From NCBI RefSeq assembly GCF_022870885.1, contig NZ_CP091509.1, positions 1,240,001-1,304,000 of the forward strand: a DNA stretch of 64,000 nucleotides, in the 5' to 3' direction. The DNA is from Neisseria dumasiana (GTDB taxonomy: Bacteria; Pseudomonadota; Gammaproteobacteria; Burkholderiales; Neisseriaceae). This document shows positions 8,606-17,051 of the stretch, one piece after another. The number at the start of each line of letters is the position of its first letter. The first letter of the stretch is position 1. The notes below the pieces were generated by a model. The model saw only the letters and a program-made list of their open reading frames with translations. It did not search any database and was not told the origin of the DNA. A program made the translations under genes and the position numbers.

Positions 8606-9769
8606 ATGCAGTGGAATATTCCCGATATTCCGGAGATTCCGAAGCCTCAAAAGTACAAATGGAATACTTTACCTATTTGGTTGATGGTTTTAGTGTTCTT
8701 ATATTTAATAATTACACCAACTTTATGGCTAATGTGGGGTAATACTGCACATTCTGTATGGTTTTGGGGAATCGTATTCTTTTTGCCTTTACTTATCTGT
8801 GCATTAGCTCGTTTTTTAGTGTTTTCGTGGGAAATGAATAACGAGCAACGTTTCTTAGCATGGGAAAAAGAAAAAAACAACATCCGGCAACGCTGGGGAA
8901 CTTGGGCTCAAAAGCGTATTGCAATATTGGCATCAGGTTTTTACCTTCCTGAAGGTTTGAGCCGGGAGGCGCTGATCACTAAAAAACAGGACATCCCTGC
9001 TATATTCGCCCGGAAAGAGGGAACTACTGATACAGAACTGAATATTTATGCTTTATTTGTGTCAGATATTTTTAAGTTGATTGAGTCTACCGGTCACAAT
9101 CATATTATGGTTTATTTGACTGGTAATGCTTCGTATGACCAAGAGGTTCAAGTTAGTAAGATTAAAACAGCCGCCAGTGATTTAGGTGAGGACTGTGCCC
9201 GCTGGACATTTGCTTCAATAGATAACTCTTTAAATAAAATTAATGATTGGTTCAAAAAACGCCCAGAGGGTTTGCAAATTGTATTTTCGGTCGCTATGAA
9301 CCATGAAGATTCTATGCTGTTCACCGAAAATGCTTGCTGGGTTGCTTTTACTTCTTCTGAAGAGATTAGCCAATTTAATTGGGAAGTCAAATGGTGGTTT
9401 CAAAGACCCACAAATATAGATTTTTCTAATATAGAAAATGCAGATAAAGCAGTTAGGCACTTTACTGAATTTGGCCTGGCCAATAGGAAAATAGACGCTT
9501 TATGGAATGCCGGTTTAAATTCTAAAGATATTTTGGAATTAAGAAAATTATTTGGTCAGACATTAAATAGCCAATATTTTGCATCTAATTTTATTGAATG
9601 TATGGCAAATAATAACCTATGTGGGATTCCTCCCAATATTGCATGGCTAATTTTAGCCTTGATGATAGATTCAAGCGCTTCTCAAAAAGAACAGTTACTA
9701 GCATGGCAAAAAGAAGGAAACGTATTCTTGGGTGGATTGCAAGTCAATACCATTTTGTACAATGAATAA
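8606..9769 (+). CDS. Two-helix inner-membrane protein of unknown function, T6SS neighbourhood
   Basis: A 387-residue protein with a Pro-rich start (IPDIPEIPKPQKYKW), two close membrane helices (residues about 24-46 and 50-73) and a large soluble part that should face the cytoplasm. The start has a good site (TAGGAG, 10 bp upstream). Proteins with this layout, a short Pro-rich start followed by WFWG-containing helices, occur beside vgrG/rhs clusters in other proteobacteria, as far as I recall, but I cannot assign a role. A T6SS accessory or a membrane-anchored immunity protein are both possible. GC is higher than in the three small genes before it. Confidence 0.6.
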   Translation: MQWNIPDIPEIPKPQKYKWNTLPIWLMVLVFLYLIITPTLWLMWGNTAHSVWFWGIVFFLPLLICALARFLVFSWEMNNEQRFLAWEKEKNNIRQRWGTWAQKRIAILASGFYLPEGLSREALITKKQDIPAIFARKEGTTDTELNIYALFVSDIFKLIESTGHNHIMVYLTGNASYDQEVQVSKIKTAASDLGEDCARWTFASIDNSLNKINDWFKKRPEGLQIVFSVAMNHEDSMLFTENACWVAFTSSEEISQFNWEVKWWFQRPTNIDFSNIENADKAVRHFTEFGLANRKIDALWNAGLNSKDILELRKLFGQTLNSQYFASNFIECMANNNLCGIPPNIAWLILALMIDSSASQKEQLLAWQKEGNVFLGGLQVNTILYNE

Positions 9770-9936
9770 GCGGTTCAGATTGGGCCTCTTTTACCCGTTC
9801 CAAACTTATATTCTGTACATTTCAAATATTAATTTATTGGAAATACTCTTTTATTAAAAGATATGAGCTTTACCTATTAATCCTATCTGAAAATTCTTAA
9901 TGATTGAATTATGCAGCAACCTTTCCACTATAGTGA

Positions 9937-9973
9937 GCTATATATATGGAACTTAAAATCCCATATATATAGC
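9937..9973. terminator. 13-bp perfect AT-rich hairpin between convergent genes
   Basis: GCTATATATATGG (9937-9949) and CCATATATATAGC (9961-9973) are exact reverse complements around an 11-base loop. It lies between the convergent membrane-protein gene and the hsdR remnant and may stop transcription from either side. There is no long T-run. The rest of 9770-10049 shows no gene. Confidence 0.45.
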
Positions 9974-10049
9974 ATCACATGCGTTAACGCTTTTTTAGTA
10001 TCCGCGTCTATAAATATCCCAATTCTCAAACCAATTGGTTCATCCTATC

Positions 10050-10978
10050 TTAGATATCTCCGCCAACTTCTTTGTATTTATCGACAAATGCACTGATTTT
10101 CTGAAAAACTCTTTGCTTCTTAGTAAGGTATTGGGGATTTAAAGGACTCATTTTCGGCAAAATCTTATTGAGATCAGCGCCATTTTCACTCGCATATCCC
10201 CTCTTCAACGAAACGGTAATATAACGCTTGGTCGCTTCCTCATTTAAGTCTTCCGAAACAATTAATTCACCGGCTTCACGACGTTGCTCGCCTTGTGCAA
10301 ATTGTAAAAAAGCATTGGCAACACCGTCCTTATCAGGAATATTGCCTAAATTTGTTTGATTAATAAAATCAACTAATAAAGTTTCTTTAGGGCGATTGTT
10401 CAGGCTAGCCCGGGTAATACGGATGATCTCTTCAACCAGCTCTGATTTATTCTTGACTTTTTGATTGTGTTCAAAAATCAGATCTAGAATATAGTCCAAA
10501 TCAATTTCTTGCGATTTTAATAAATCGACTTCAAAAACCACATCATCACGGAAGGTAACAATATTGCCAAAGGTTTTGGTGGCATCGTAAATGCGGTTGG
10601 TGCGTGAATAAGCTTGCAGCAAACCGTGATAGCGCAGGTTTTTATCCACAAACAAAGTGTTTAGCGTAGGGGCATCGAAACCTGTTAGAAACATACCCAC
10701 CACAATTAATAAATCTACTTCCTGATTTTTAACGCGCAAGGAAAGATCGCGGTAGTAGTTTTGAAACGCTTTGCTTTCTACGCTGAAATTGGTTTTGAAA
10801 GTGGCGTTATAATCATTAATTGCATAGCTTAAAAATTCTTTTGCGCTGGCACTCATGGCTGAAGGTTCAAAACTTTCATCCGGAATGTCGCCTATTGCAT
10901 CTTGCTCTTCGTTGGCTGTAAAAGAAAAAATCGTTGCAATGGTTAGTGGCTTTGAATGCTCTTTTTGCAGATTTTTAA
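10050..10978 (-). pseudogene. hsdR: hsdR 3' part, type I restriction subunit R, cut off by an IS insertion
   Basis: The C-terminal third of a type I restriction endonuclease R subunit (translocase/helicase C lobe), reading leftward from the insertion at 10978. The text runs [19 protein letters not shown], then [19 protein letters not shown] and [13 protein letters not shown], the helicase motif V/VI region, to the natural stop at 10050. Removing the insertion and one copy of the 8-bp duplication restores an exact frame with the upstream piece (LYYESF joined to KNLQKE). No start or promoter remains, so it is dead. Confidence 0.9.
10971..10978. repeat. 8-bp target-site duplication, left copy (ATTTTTAA)
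   Basis: ATTTTTAA immediately outside the left inverted repeat; the same eight bases sit at 14352-14359 outside the right one. An exact 8-bp duplication is what ISL3-family elements generate, and it shows that the element has not rearranged since it inserted. Confidence 0.95.
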
Positions 10979-11065
10979 GGGTAAGCGGATTAAATGGTTG
11001 ATCTTACCTTTGCATGAGAGTGAGACAGACCGGCATCTCATCGGATTATCTGGTTGATGCTTCAC

Positions 11066-11473
11066 CTACTGCTGGTGCATGTTTCCTTCGCTAATTCCAG
11101 CAAGAACCCCACACGCCTCAACTTCCCGGTCATCGTTGCAACTCGCTCTCAGTGAAACGAGTTGTTTCTCAAGCGCTTGCAGAGCGGTTATCTGCGACCG
11201 CACATGAGAGATGTGATCATCGAGCAAGGTGTTGACGGCGGTACAAGGCTGATGAGGGTCGTCCTGATAGCTCTGTAGTTCGTGAATCTCAGCCAGTGAC
11301 AGGCCCAGGATTCTGCAGCGACGGATGAAGGCCAGCCCCTCACCATGCTTCTCGGTATAGACACGGTAACCGTTGTCCTGCCGATCAGGCGGCGGCAACA
11401 AGCCCTGCTGTTCATAGAAGCGGATCGTCTGTGTTTCGACCCCTACCAACTGCGCCAACTGACCAATGCGCAT
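11066..11473 (-). CDS. MerR-family Cd/Pb-type regulator
   Basis: A CadR/PbrR-like metal sensor of 135 residues. It has the N-terminal MerR helix-turn-helix (MRIGQLAQLVGVETQTIRFY) and a dimer helix. Cysteines lie at HQPC and in ASCNDDREVEACGVL near the C-terminus, positions used for Cd or Pb binding in this group. I chose the ATG at 11473, with GGGGAGGAGG just upstream, over the in-frame TTG at 11488. It is divergent from the transporter gene and should act on the promoter at 11505-11535. The exact metal cannot be read from the sequence. Confidence 0.88.
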   Translation of the reverse strand: MRIGQLAQLVGVETQTIRFYEQQGLLPPPDRQDNGYRVYTEKHGEGLAFIRRCRILGLSLAEIHELQSYQDDPHQPCTAVNTLLDDHISHVRSQITALQALEKQLVSLRASCNDDREVEACGVLAGISEGNMHQQ

Positions 11474-11504
11474 CAGCCTCCTCCCCAACGGATTCTTTAC
11501 TCTA

Positions 11505-11535
11505 TTGACCTTATAGTAGCTTTATAGTTTAAAAT
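11505..11535 (+). promoter_or_regulatory. MerR-type promoter/operator with 19-bp spacer
   Basis: A -35 TTGACC (11505-11510) and a -10 TAAAAT (11530-11535) are separated by 19 bp instead of 17, the stretched spacing MerR-family activators need. The spacer holds the two related half-sites TTATAG (11511-11516 and 11522-11527). It lies between the regulator and the divergent transporter gene. Confidence 0.75.
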
Positions 11536-11568
11536 GGTACCACAACATTGTTCAAGTGGAGTCGTATC

Positions 11569-12465
11569 ATGAGCAAATCCTGTGGTGGCGCCTGTGGCGG
11601 TGATGCAACGTCCGCAGCGGATACCGATATACAGGCCTCCTCCGAGGCGCCAGGGAGATGGGTCAGTGTTTATGCCGTGCCGAAGATGGACTGTCCATCA
11701 GAAGAACGAATGATTCGCCTAGCCCTGAACGGCTTTGAGGAGATTCGGGCGCTGTCCTTCGACTTGTCGAACCGCCGGCTGAAGGTCGTGCATGACGGCG
11801 AGGTCGAGCCCGTCACCTCGAAACTGAAGACCTTGGGGCTAGGCGCCTCGCTTCAGGAAACCGTCGCTGCAAATCCGGAGACCATCAAGGCCGCCGAGTT
11901 TTCGGCAGCTTCTGCTAAGCAAGAATCCGGGACCCTGCGCTGGTTGCTCGGCATCAATGCACTTCTGTTCGTGGTGGAAATGACTGCCGGTCTGATCGCC
12001 CGGTCCACCGGCCTGATTGGAGAATCCCTGGACAATTTTGCCGATGCGGCGGTGTACGGGCTTGCCCTTTATGCGGTTGGACATAGCGTGAAAATGCAGG
12101 TACGTGCCGCGCATCTTGCTGGTGTACTGCAACTGATCTTGGCTGTGGGCGTGCTCGTAGAGGTGGTGAGACGCTTTGTATTCGGTAGTGAGCCTGAATC
12201 GCTGGTGATGATGGCTATCGCATTCGTCGCATTGATTGCCAATACCAGTTGTCTGCTGCTCATATCCAAACATCGGGAAGGTGGGGCGCACATGAAGGCA
12301 AGCTGGATATTCTCGGCCAACGACGTGGTGATCAACCTGGGGGTCATCACCGCCGGCGCCCTGGTCGCGTGGACCGGTTCCAATTATCCGGATCTGATTA
12401 TCGGCACCATCGCGGGGGGCATTGTACTTAACGGTGCCAGACGCATTTTGGCGTTGAAGGGTTAA
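11569..12465 (+). CDS. Cation transporter with N-terminal heavy-metal-binding-like domain
   Basis: A 298-residue protein of the CDF-related type carried by ISPpu12-like elements. The N-terminus has a Cys-rich start (KSCGGACGG) and an HMA-like fold with MDCPSEE, followed by about six membrane helices from residue 125. TM2 carries DNFAD, fitting a DxxxD metal site, but the partner helix reads SANDVVIN and lacks the usual HxxxD, so transport specificity is unclear. The start is ATG 11569 with GGAG upstream; a TTG 21 bp earlier in frame is less likely. Its stop is 3 bp before lspA, so the two are co-transcribed and presumably induced through the MerR regulator. Confidence 0.82.
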   Translation: MSKSCGGACGGDATSAADTDIQASSEAPGRWVSVYAVPKMDCPSEERMIRLALNGFEEIRALSFDLSNRRLKVVHDGEVEPVTSKLKTLGLGASLQETVAANPETIKAAEFSAASAKQESGTLRWLLGINALLFVVEMTAGLIARSTGLIGESLDNFADAAVYGLALYAVGHSVKMQVRAAHLAGVLQLILAVGVLVEVVRRFVFGSEPESLVMMAIAFVALIANTSCLLLISKHREGGAHMKASWIFSANDVVINLGVITAGALVAWTGSNYPDLIIGTIAGGIVLNGARRILALKG

Positions 12466-12468
12466 ATA

Positions 12469-12981
12469 ATGCTCATTATTGGCAAAAAGCTCTCGCCGTA
12501 TGCCCTATTGTCCATATCGGGCCTGCTGGCAGCGTCTGATCAGGCTGTAAAGTGGCTGGTGCAGCAATCAATGGCCTATGGCGAGTATGTTTCGGTGACC
12601 CCGTTCTTTAACTGGGTGCACCTATGGAACACCGGTGCCGCATTCAGTCTTTTTGCGAATGGTGGAGGCTGGCAGCGCTACTTTTTTATCGGAATCACGG
12701 TAGTGGTCTCGATTTTTCTGATCAAGCTGATCCTTGAAAATCGTCATAAAGGAGAAGCCATCGCTTACAGTCTTATCCTCGGTGGCGCCATGGGTAACCT
12801 GATTGACCGGGTCTTTCGCGGCTATGTTGTGGATTCCTTTGATTTCTATTGGCGAGACTGGCATTGGCCGGCCTTCAACCTGGCTGATATTGCAATTGTC
12901 CTCGGTGCCTTACTTTTCGTTTCCAGCAGCTTGTTGGGTAAAAAAGCAAACACCAATGCCGAGTCGGATGGATCTGACTGA
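12469..12981 (+). CDS. lspA: Lipoprotein signal peptidase (signal peptidase II) on the IS
   Basis: A 170-residue inner-membrane aspartyl protease that cleaves prolipoprotein signal peptides. Four membrane helices are present with the conserved blocks NTGAAFS, GGAMGNLIDR and FNLADIAI, the last two carrying the catalytic aspartates. It is an extra copy carried by the element; the host's own lspA is not in this window. It starts 3 bp after the transporter stop. Confidence 0.93.
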   Translation: MLIIGKKLSPYALLSISGLLAASDQAVKWLVQQSMAYGEYVSVTPFFNWVHLWNTGAAFSLFANGGGWQRYFFIGITVVVSIFLIKLILENRHKGEAIAYSLILGGAMGNLIDRVFRGYVVDSFDFYWRDWHWPAFNLADIAIVLGALLFVSSSLLGKKANTNAESDGSD

Positions 12982-13002
12982 CACCTACGCCTATACAACA
13001 CC

Positions 13003-14293
13003 ATGACCGAACTTCCCGACAACATCCTTCACCTGCCGCAATACCAAGTACTGGGCTGCAAATCAACCGACGACGAAATGCACTTCCAGGTGGACGTGCC
13101 CGATCCCATCGCCTGCGAGGAATGCGGCGTGCAGGGTGAGTTCGTACGGTTCGGCAAGCGTGACGTTCCCTATCGTGATCTGCCCATCCACGGCAAACGG
13201 GTCACTCTCTGGGTGGTCCGCCGCCGATACACCTGCCGGGCCTGCAAGACAACATTCAGGCCCCAGCTACCGGAGATGGTGGACGGATTCCGTATGACAC
13301 TGCGGCTGCATGAGTACGTGGAGAAGGAATCCTTCAACCACCCCTACACCTTTGTGGCGGCACAGACCGGCCTGGACGAGAAGACGGTGCGCGACATCTT
13401 CAACGCCCGCGCCGAGTTCCTGGGGCGCTGGCACCGCTTCGAGACGCCCCGCATCCTGGGCATTGACGAGCTATACCTGAACAAGCGCTACCGCTGCATT
13501 CTGACCAACATTGAGGAGCGAACCCTGCTCGACCTGCTGGCCACCCGCCGCCAGGACGTGGTGACCAACTACCTGATGAAGCTGAAAGACCGGCAGAAGG
13601 TCGAGATCGTCAGCATGGACATGTGGAACCCCTACCGGGCAGCGGTCAAGGCTGTGCTGCCCCAGGCCCGTATCGTGGTCGATAAGTTCCATGTGGTGCG
13701 CATGGCCAACGATGCCCTAGAGAGAGTGCGCAAGGGCCTCAGAAAGGAGCTGAAACCGTCCCAGAGCCCGGACTCTCAAGGGAGACCGGAAAATCCTGCT
13801 GAAACGCGCTCACGAAGTCTCAGACCGGGAGCGCCTCATCATGGAGACCTGGACAGGCGCGTTCCCGCAACTGCTGGCCGCCTACGAGCACAAGGAGCGC
13901 TTCTACGGCATCTGGGACGCCACCACACGGCTCCAGGCAGAAGCCGCCCTGGACGAGTGGATAGCCACCATCCCGAAGGGCCAAAAGGAAGTCTGGAGCG
14001 ATCTGGTCAGGGCAGTGGGAAACTGGCGCGAAGAGACCATGACCTACTTCGAGACGGACATGCCCGTCACCAACGCTTACACGGAGTCCATCAACCGACT
14101 GGCCAAGGACAAGAACCGTGAAGGGCGCGGTTACTCCTTCGAGGTGATGCGGGCACGAATGCTCTACACCACGAAGCACAAGAAGAAGGCACCGACTGCG
14201 AAGGTCTCTCCTTTCTACAAGAAAACCATCGGTTACGGACTGCCGGACTTCGCAGAGGAACTCAACTACGGAGTCGATCTATCAACCATCTGA
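13003..14293 (+). pseudogene. tnpA: ISL3-family transposase, frameshifted
   Basis: The transposase of the element, about 430 codons. The N-terminus has the zinc-finger region (CEECGVQGEF, YTCRACKTTF); the core has GIDELYLNKRYRCIL, IVSMDMWNPYRAA and VVDKFHVVRMAN with the first DDE residues. At 13767-13769 an extra C in AGCCCGG shifts the frame; the remainder (IMETWTGAFPQLLAAYEHKER to the stop at 14293, including VTNAYTESINRLAKDKNR with the final Glu) continues in the next frame. Deleting one base restores the full protein. It could be a real mutation or a base-calling error. Confidence 0.9.
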
Positions 14294-14351
14294 GGGTGGT
14301 ATCAGATTGATGGGGTGAAGGTGACCCATCAACCATTAAATCCGTATACCC

Positions 14352-14718
14352 ATTTTTAAATGATTCATAATAAAGCTTAGCCGCCTCCACGCTGCTTACG
14401 GCAAACATGGCATTAAATCCTTTGCCCGAGGCATTGAGGCGGTGGGTTTTCTGTTTGAAATGATTCAAAATATATTGGGAAATTTCGCGGATGCGGTCAG
14501 GGTGTAGTAAGGCTTGCTTATTCTCGGCTGCGCTTAACTTCTTCTCATCGGTTTCTGTTTCAAGTGATTTAAACTGCGGGCGCACATCGTTGTAATCTAC
14601 CTTGAATTTCAATACCTTTTCATCACGGATGGCATCGGTAATCACATAAGAATGCAACTGATGGCCAAACACGCTTTGCGTGGTTTCCGAACCCAATGCG
14701 TTATCAACAAAAATCGGC
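14352..14718 (-). pseudogene. hsdR: hsdR middle part, 5' of the IS insertion
   Basis: The central motor segment of the R subunit. After a short junction it reads [20 protein letters not shown] and [20 protein letters not shown], then [19 protein letters not shown], up to [11 protein letters not shown] at the insertion point. The preceding residues should be FGFTGT, but hsdM sequence is found instead, so everything from late hsdM through hsdS to the hsdR helicase N-lobe is gone. Bases 14352-14359 are the right copy of the ATTTTTAA target duplication. Confidence 0.88.
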
Positions 14719-15708
14719 TTTGGATTTGGGCGGCAAAATGCCGGCCGGAGCAAAGCGTTCATCATTGATTAATGTGGGATCGTCGCTGCCTATCCATTTA
14801 ACGGAATAAGGGGGATTTGAAACAATGGCATCAAAAGATTTGTTGTCTTTCAATTTGGGATTCAGCAGGGTATCGCCCAATTCGATATGGAATTTGTCGT
14901 AATTGATGTTGTGTAAAAACATGTTCATACGGGCGAGGTTGTAGGTAGTGTGGTTGATCTCCTGCCCGAAAAAACCTTCTTCAATCAGATGCTCGTCAAA
15001 CTGCTTTTTGGCCTGCAGCAACAGAGAGCCAGAACCGCAAGCCGGATCATAAATTTTGTTGATGGTGCTTTGCCCGTGGGTGGCTAACTTGGCAATCAGT
15101 TTGGATACATGTTGTGGGGTAAAGAACTCCCGCCGGATTTTCCGGCATTGGCGGCGTAATTTGAAATCAAAAATTCGTAGGCATCACCAAAAAGGTCGAT
15201 TTGGTTGTTTTGGAAATCGCCGAAATTTAATTCCGCCACACCTTTCAGCACGGCAGCCAAACGTTTGTTTTTTTTCTGCTACGGTATTGCCTAAACGGTT
15301 GCTGGTGGTGTCAAAATCGGCAAACAGACCTTTGATGTCTTGCTCGGAAGGGTAGCCGTTGGCTGAGTTTTCAATTTCAGAAAAAATGTCTGCCAAATCA
15401 GTGTTTAGGCTTTCATTGTTATTGGCATTAGCCGCCACATTTTGAAAAAGTTGGCTGGGATAAATAAAATAACCTTTTGTTTTAACTGAATCTTCTTTGA
15501 TTTCATCTGTGATAACGTTATCGGACAGAGTGGCATAGTCGGTATCTTCGTCATTGAAAAAGGCAGCAAAGTTTTCACTGATAAAACGGTAAAACAGGGT
15601 ACCTAAAACGTATTGTTTGAAATCCCAACCGTCGACGGAGCCTCGTACATCGTTAGCAATCTGCCAAATTTTACGTTGCAATTCGGCTCGCTGTTGAGTG
15701 CTTGTCAT
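14709..15708 (-). pseudogene. hsdM: hsdM, type I modification methyltransferase, frameshifted and truncated
   Basis: Starts at ATG 15708 behind CAGGAG with MTSTQQRAELQRKIWQIAND and YVLGTLFYRFISEN, the normal HsdM start. At 15268-15275 a run of 8 A (minus strand) instead of the expected 7 shifts the frame. Near 15128-15131 one G is missing before the [17 protein letters not shown] region, which brings the frame back. Motif I ([13 protein letters not shown]) and NPPY ([11 protein letters not shown]) follow. The gene then runs into hsdR at 14709-14718 after PPKSKADF and stops at 14704. It lacks the C-terminal part and cannot methylate. Confidence 0.88.
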
Positions 15709-15946
15709 GGTAGGTACTCCTGAAAATAGATATACAGATTATGTGTAAGTTAAAACAGGGAAGTATAGCTTAAAACGCAAAGATTGTAGGCAGAATAACT
15801 GATCCGAAAGGTTAAATATGTCGAAAATAATGATGCCTTATTTCCATTTGAAATGAGGTGTCATAAAGAAAACTGCCTGTATCATTTAGGCACAAAACGG
15901 CTGGTATGATTTCCTCCTACCAGCCGCATATTTTGATTTATGGCAT
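15709..15946. other. Intergenic with hsdM upstream region and a terminator
   Basis: Contains the hsdM ribosome site and presumed promoter (AT-rich, no clear -35/-10) and, at 15898-15926, the terminator of the gene at 15947. No gene seen. Confidence 0.5.
15898..15926 (-). terminator. Hairpin downstream of the gene at 15947-16681
   Basis: CGGCTGGTA (15898-15906) pairs with TACCAGCCG (15918-15926) around an 11-base loop, with A-rich sequence on the left, that is T-rich on the minus strand. It fits a rho-independent stop for the leftward gene. Confidence 0.65.
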
Positions 15947-16681
15947 TTAAGATTCTTTCTGCAATTCAGCCAAAGTAATCCCTTCATTCTTCAACCGCCT
16001 TACCGTAGGCAGCTTGCCATTAAAATGCCGGGGCGGCTCCTCCCCGGTTGTTTTCAACCATTCACATTCCATACGCTTCAGCAAACCGAATGCCTGCTGT
16101 CGCACACCTGCGAAGCCTAATGTGCGGGAGAGCCTTTCGAACAACGCCAAATAGTCCGCTTCCGACTTGCGGACCAATGCCCGTTTTATATCCGCTTCAA
16201 AATCGCTCATGCGCTGCCCGGTATACCGCCACGACCACCGGTAAGGTTTCAACGGTTTCTTGGGGCTGTCCGGTTTGCGTTCATTCGGCAGGCGCACCAG
16301 CTCATAACCGCTACTGTGAATCCGGGTATGGCGGTTGGTGGCCATCTGCCATTGCTCACCTTTGGGCAAATCGCTGTTTTTATTGCGACGGTGCAGCAAA
16401 ATAAACCGGACTTTATCCGGCTCCTTATCGTGACGGTAGCACAGCAATTTTGTGCTGCTTTTACCTTTCTGACGCGCACGGTAGCGTTGTTTGGGCGAGT
16501 GATGCAGTGAGAAGTTGACGGTAAATTTATCTACCAATACAGGCAACTTTACCGTCGGCACTTCACCGCAGACGTAATACTCGTAGCCGTCCTCTACAGC
16601 ATCGGCAATTCTCTGCATATAGATGGAACGGCAGGTAAAAATTAACAATCCGGTTTGGGTTTGGGTTTGGGATGGCATCAT
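15947..16681 (-). CDS. Unrecognised basic protein encoded next to the large non-coding stretch
   Basis: A 244-residue, strongly basic, Trp/Tyr/Arg-rich protein without signal peptide or membrane helix. I do not recognise the family. Notable parts are YEYYVCGEVPTVKLPVLVDK (near residue 35), a KPYRWSWRYTGQRMSDFEAD block and a helical stretch with LGFAGVRQQAFGLLKRMECE near residue 200. The charge and helices suggest nucleic-acid binding, perhaps a replication or transfer function of the integrated element. The start is the first ATG of an ATG-ATG pair at 16681, 5 bp after GAGGAG. It is transcribed away from the GC-rich structured region at 17052-18207; the two may share a promoter zone. Confidence 0.6.
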   Translation of the reverse strand: MMPSQTQTQTGLLIFTCRSIYMQRIADAVEDGYEYYVCGEVPTVKLPVLVDKFTVNFSLHHSPKQRYRARQKGKSSTKLLCYRHDKEPDKVRFILLHRRNKNSDLPKGEQWQMATNRHTRIHSSGYELVRLPNERKPDSPKKPLKPYRWSWRYTGQRMSDFEADIKRALVRKSEADYLALFERLSRTLGFAGVRQQAFGLLKRMECEWLKTTGEEPPRHFNGKLPTVRRLKNEGITLAELQKES

Positions 16682-17051
16682 CTGCACTCCTCGGCAAAAT
16701 GTTATGGGGAGCCGGAGTGTTTTTTCCTCTGGCCCATATAGTTTGTTCGGGCGCTATGCGCATCATCACCAAACCGGTTGGTCAACTTAGGCTATCTGTT
16801 CGTCAGCATCCTTTCTTTCGAGAAGCCACTCAACAATATCGGTATCCGATTCGAAATGCCTGGCCGCATTTCTCTCTTGTTACACCTGATCTTTTACTTT
16901 TTTGGTTTACCGTATTCAGTTGTGTTTTTGTGTTGTGTTGCAGATATCATACGCCAAATTTTAAAATTTGGGTATGTAATCAACCCACTAGGATTATCAA
17001 GGGTTAGGGCTTTATTTTTAAGTCAGGTAGGGGCAGCAAATATAGAAGAGT
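16682..17051. other. Intergenic, 370 bp, divergent promoter zone
   Basis: AT-rich, no convincing gene. A 119-codon frame starting at a TTG (16778) contains a hydrophobic stretch but has no ribosome site and runs into the hairpins beyond 17052, so I do not accept it. Confidence 0.4.

Larger units (their letters stand above)
10979..14351. mobile_element. ISPpu12-like ISL3-family element (3,373 bp) inserted in hsdR
   Basis: Terminal inverted repeats of 24 bp (10979-11002 and 14328-14351) match at 21 of 24 positions, both starting GGGTA and ending AATGGTTGAT. The element carries a merR-type regulator, a cation transporter, lspA and an ISL3 transposase. That is the gene set of ISPpu12 of the Pseudomonas putida TOL plasmid, which I recall as nearly the same length with 24-bp repeats. 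GC content and codon use differ sharply from the AT-rich flanks. The transposase is frameshifted, so the copy is probably immobile unless helped in trans. Confidence 0.95.

Noticed and set aside
9911..10096. 61-codon frame between the membrane protein and hsdR
   Set aside because: Overlaps a 13-bp hairpin and the hsdR end; no motif.
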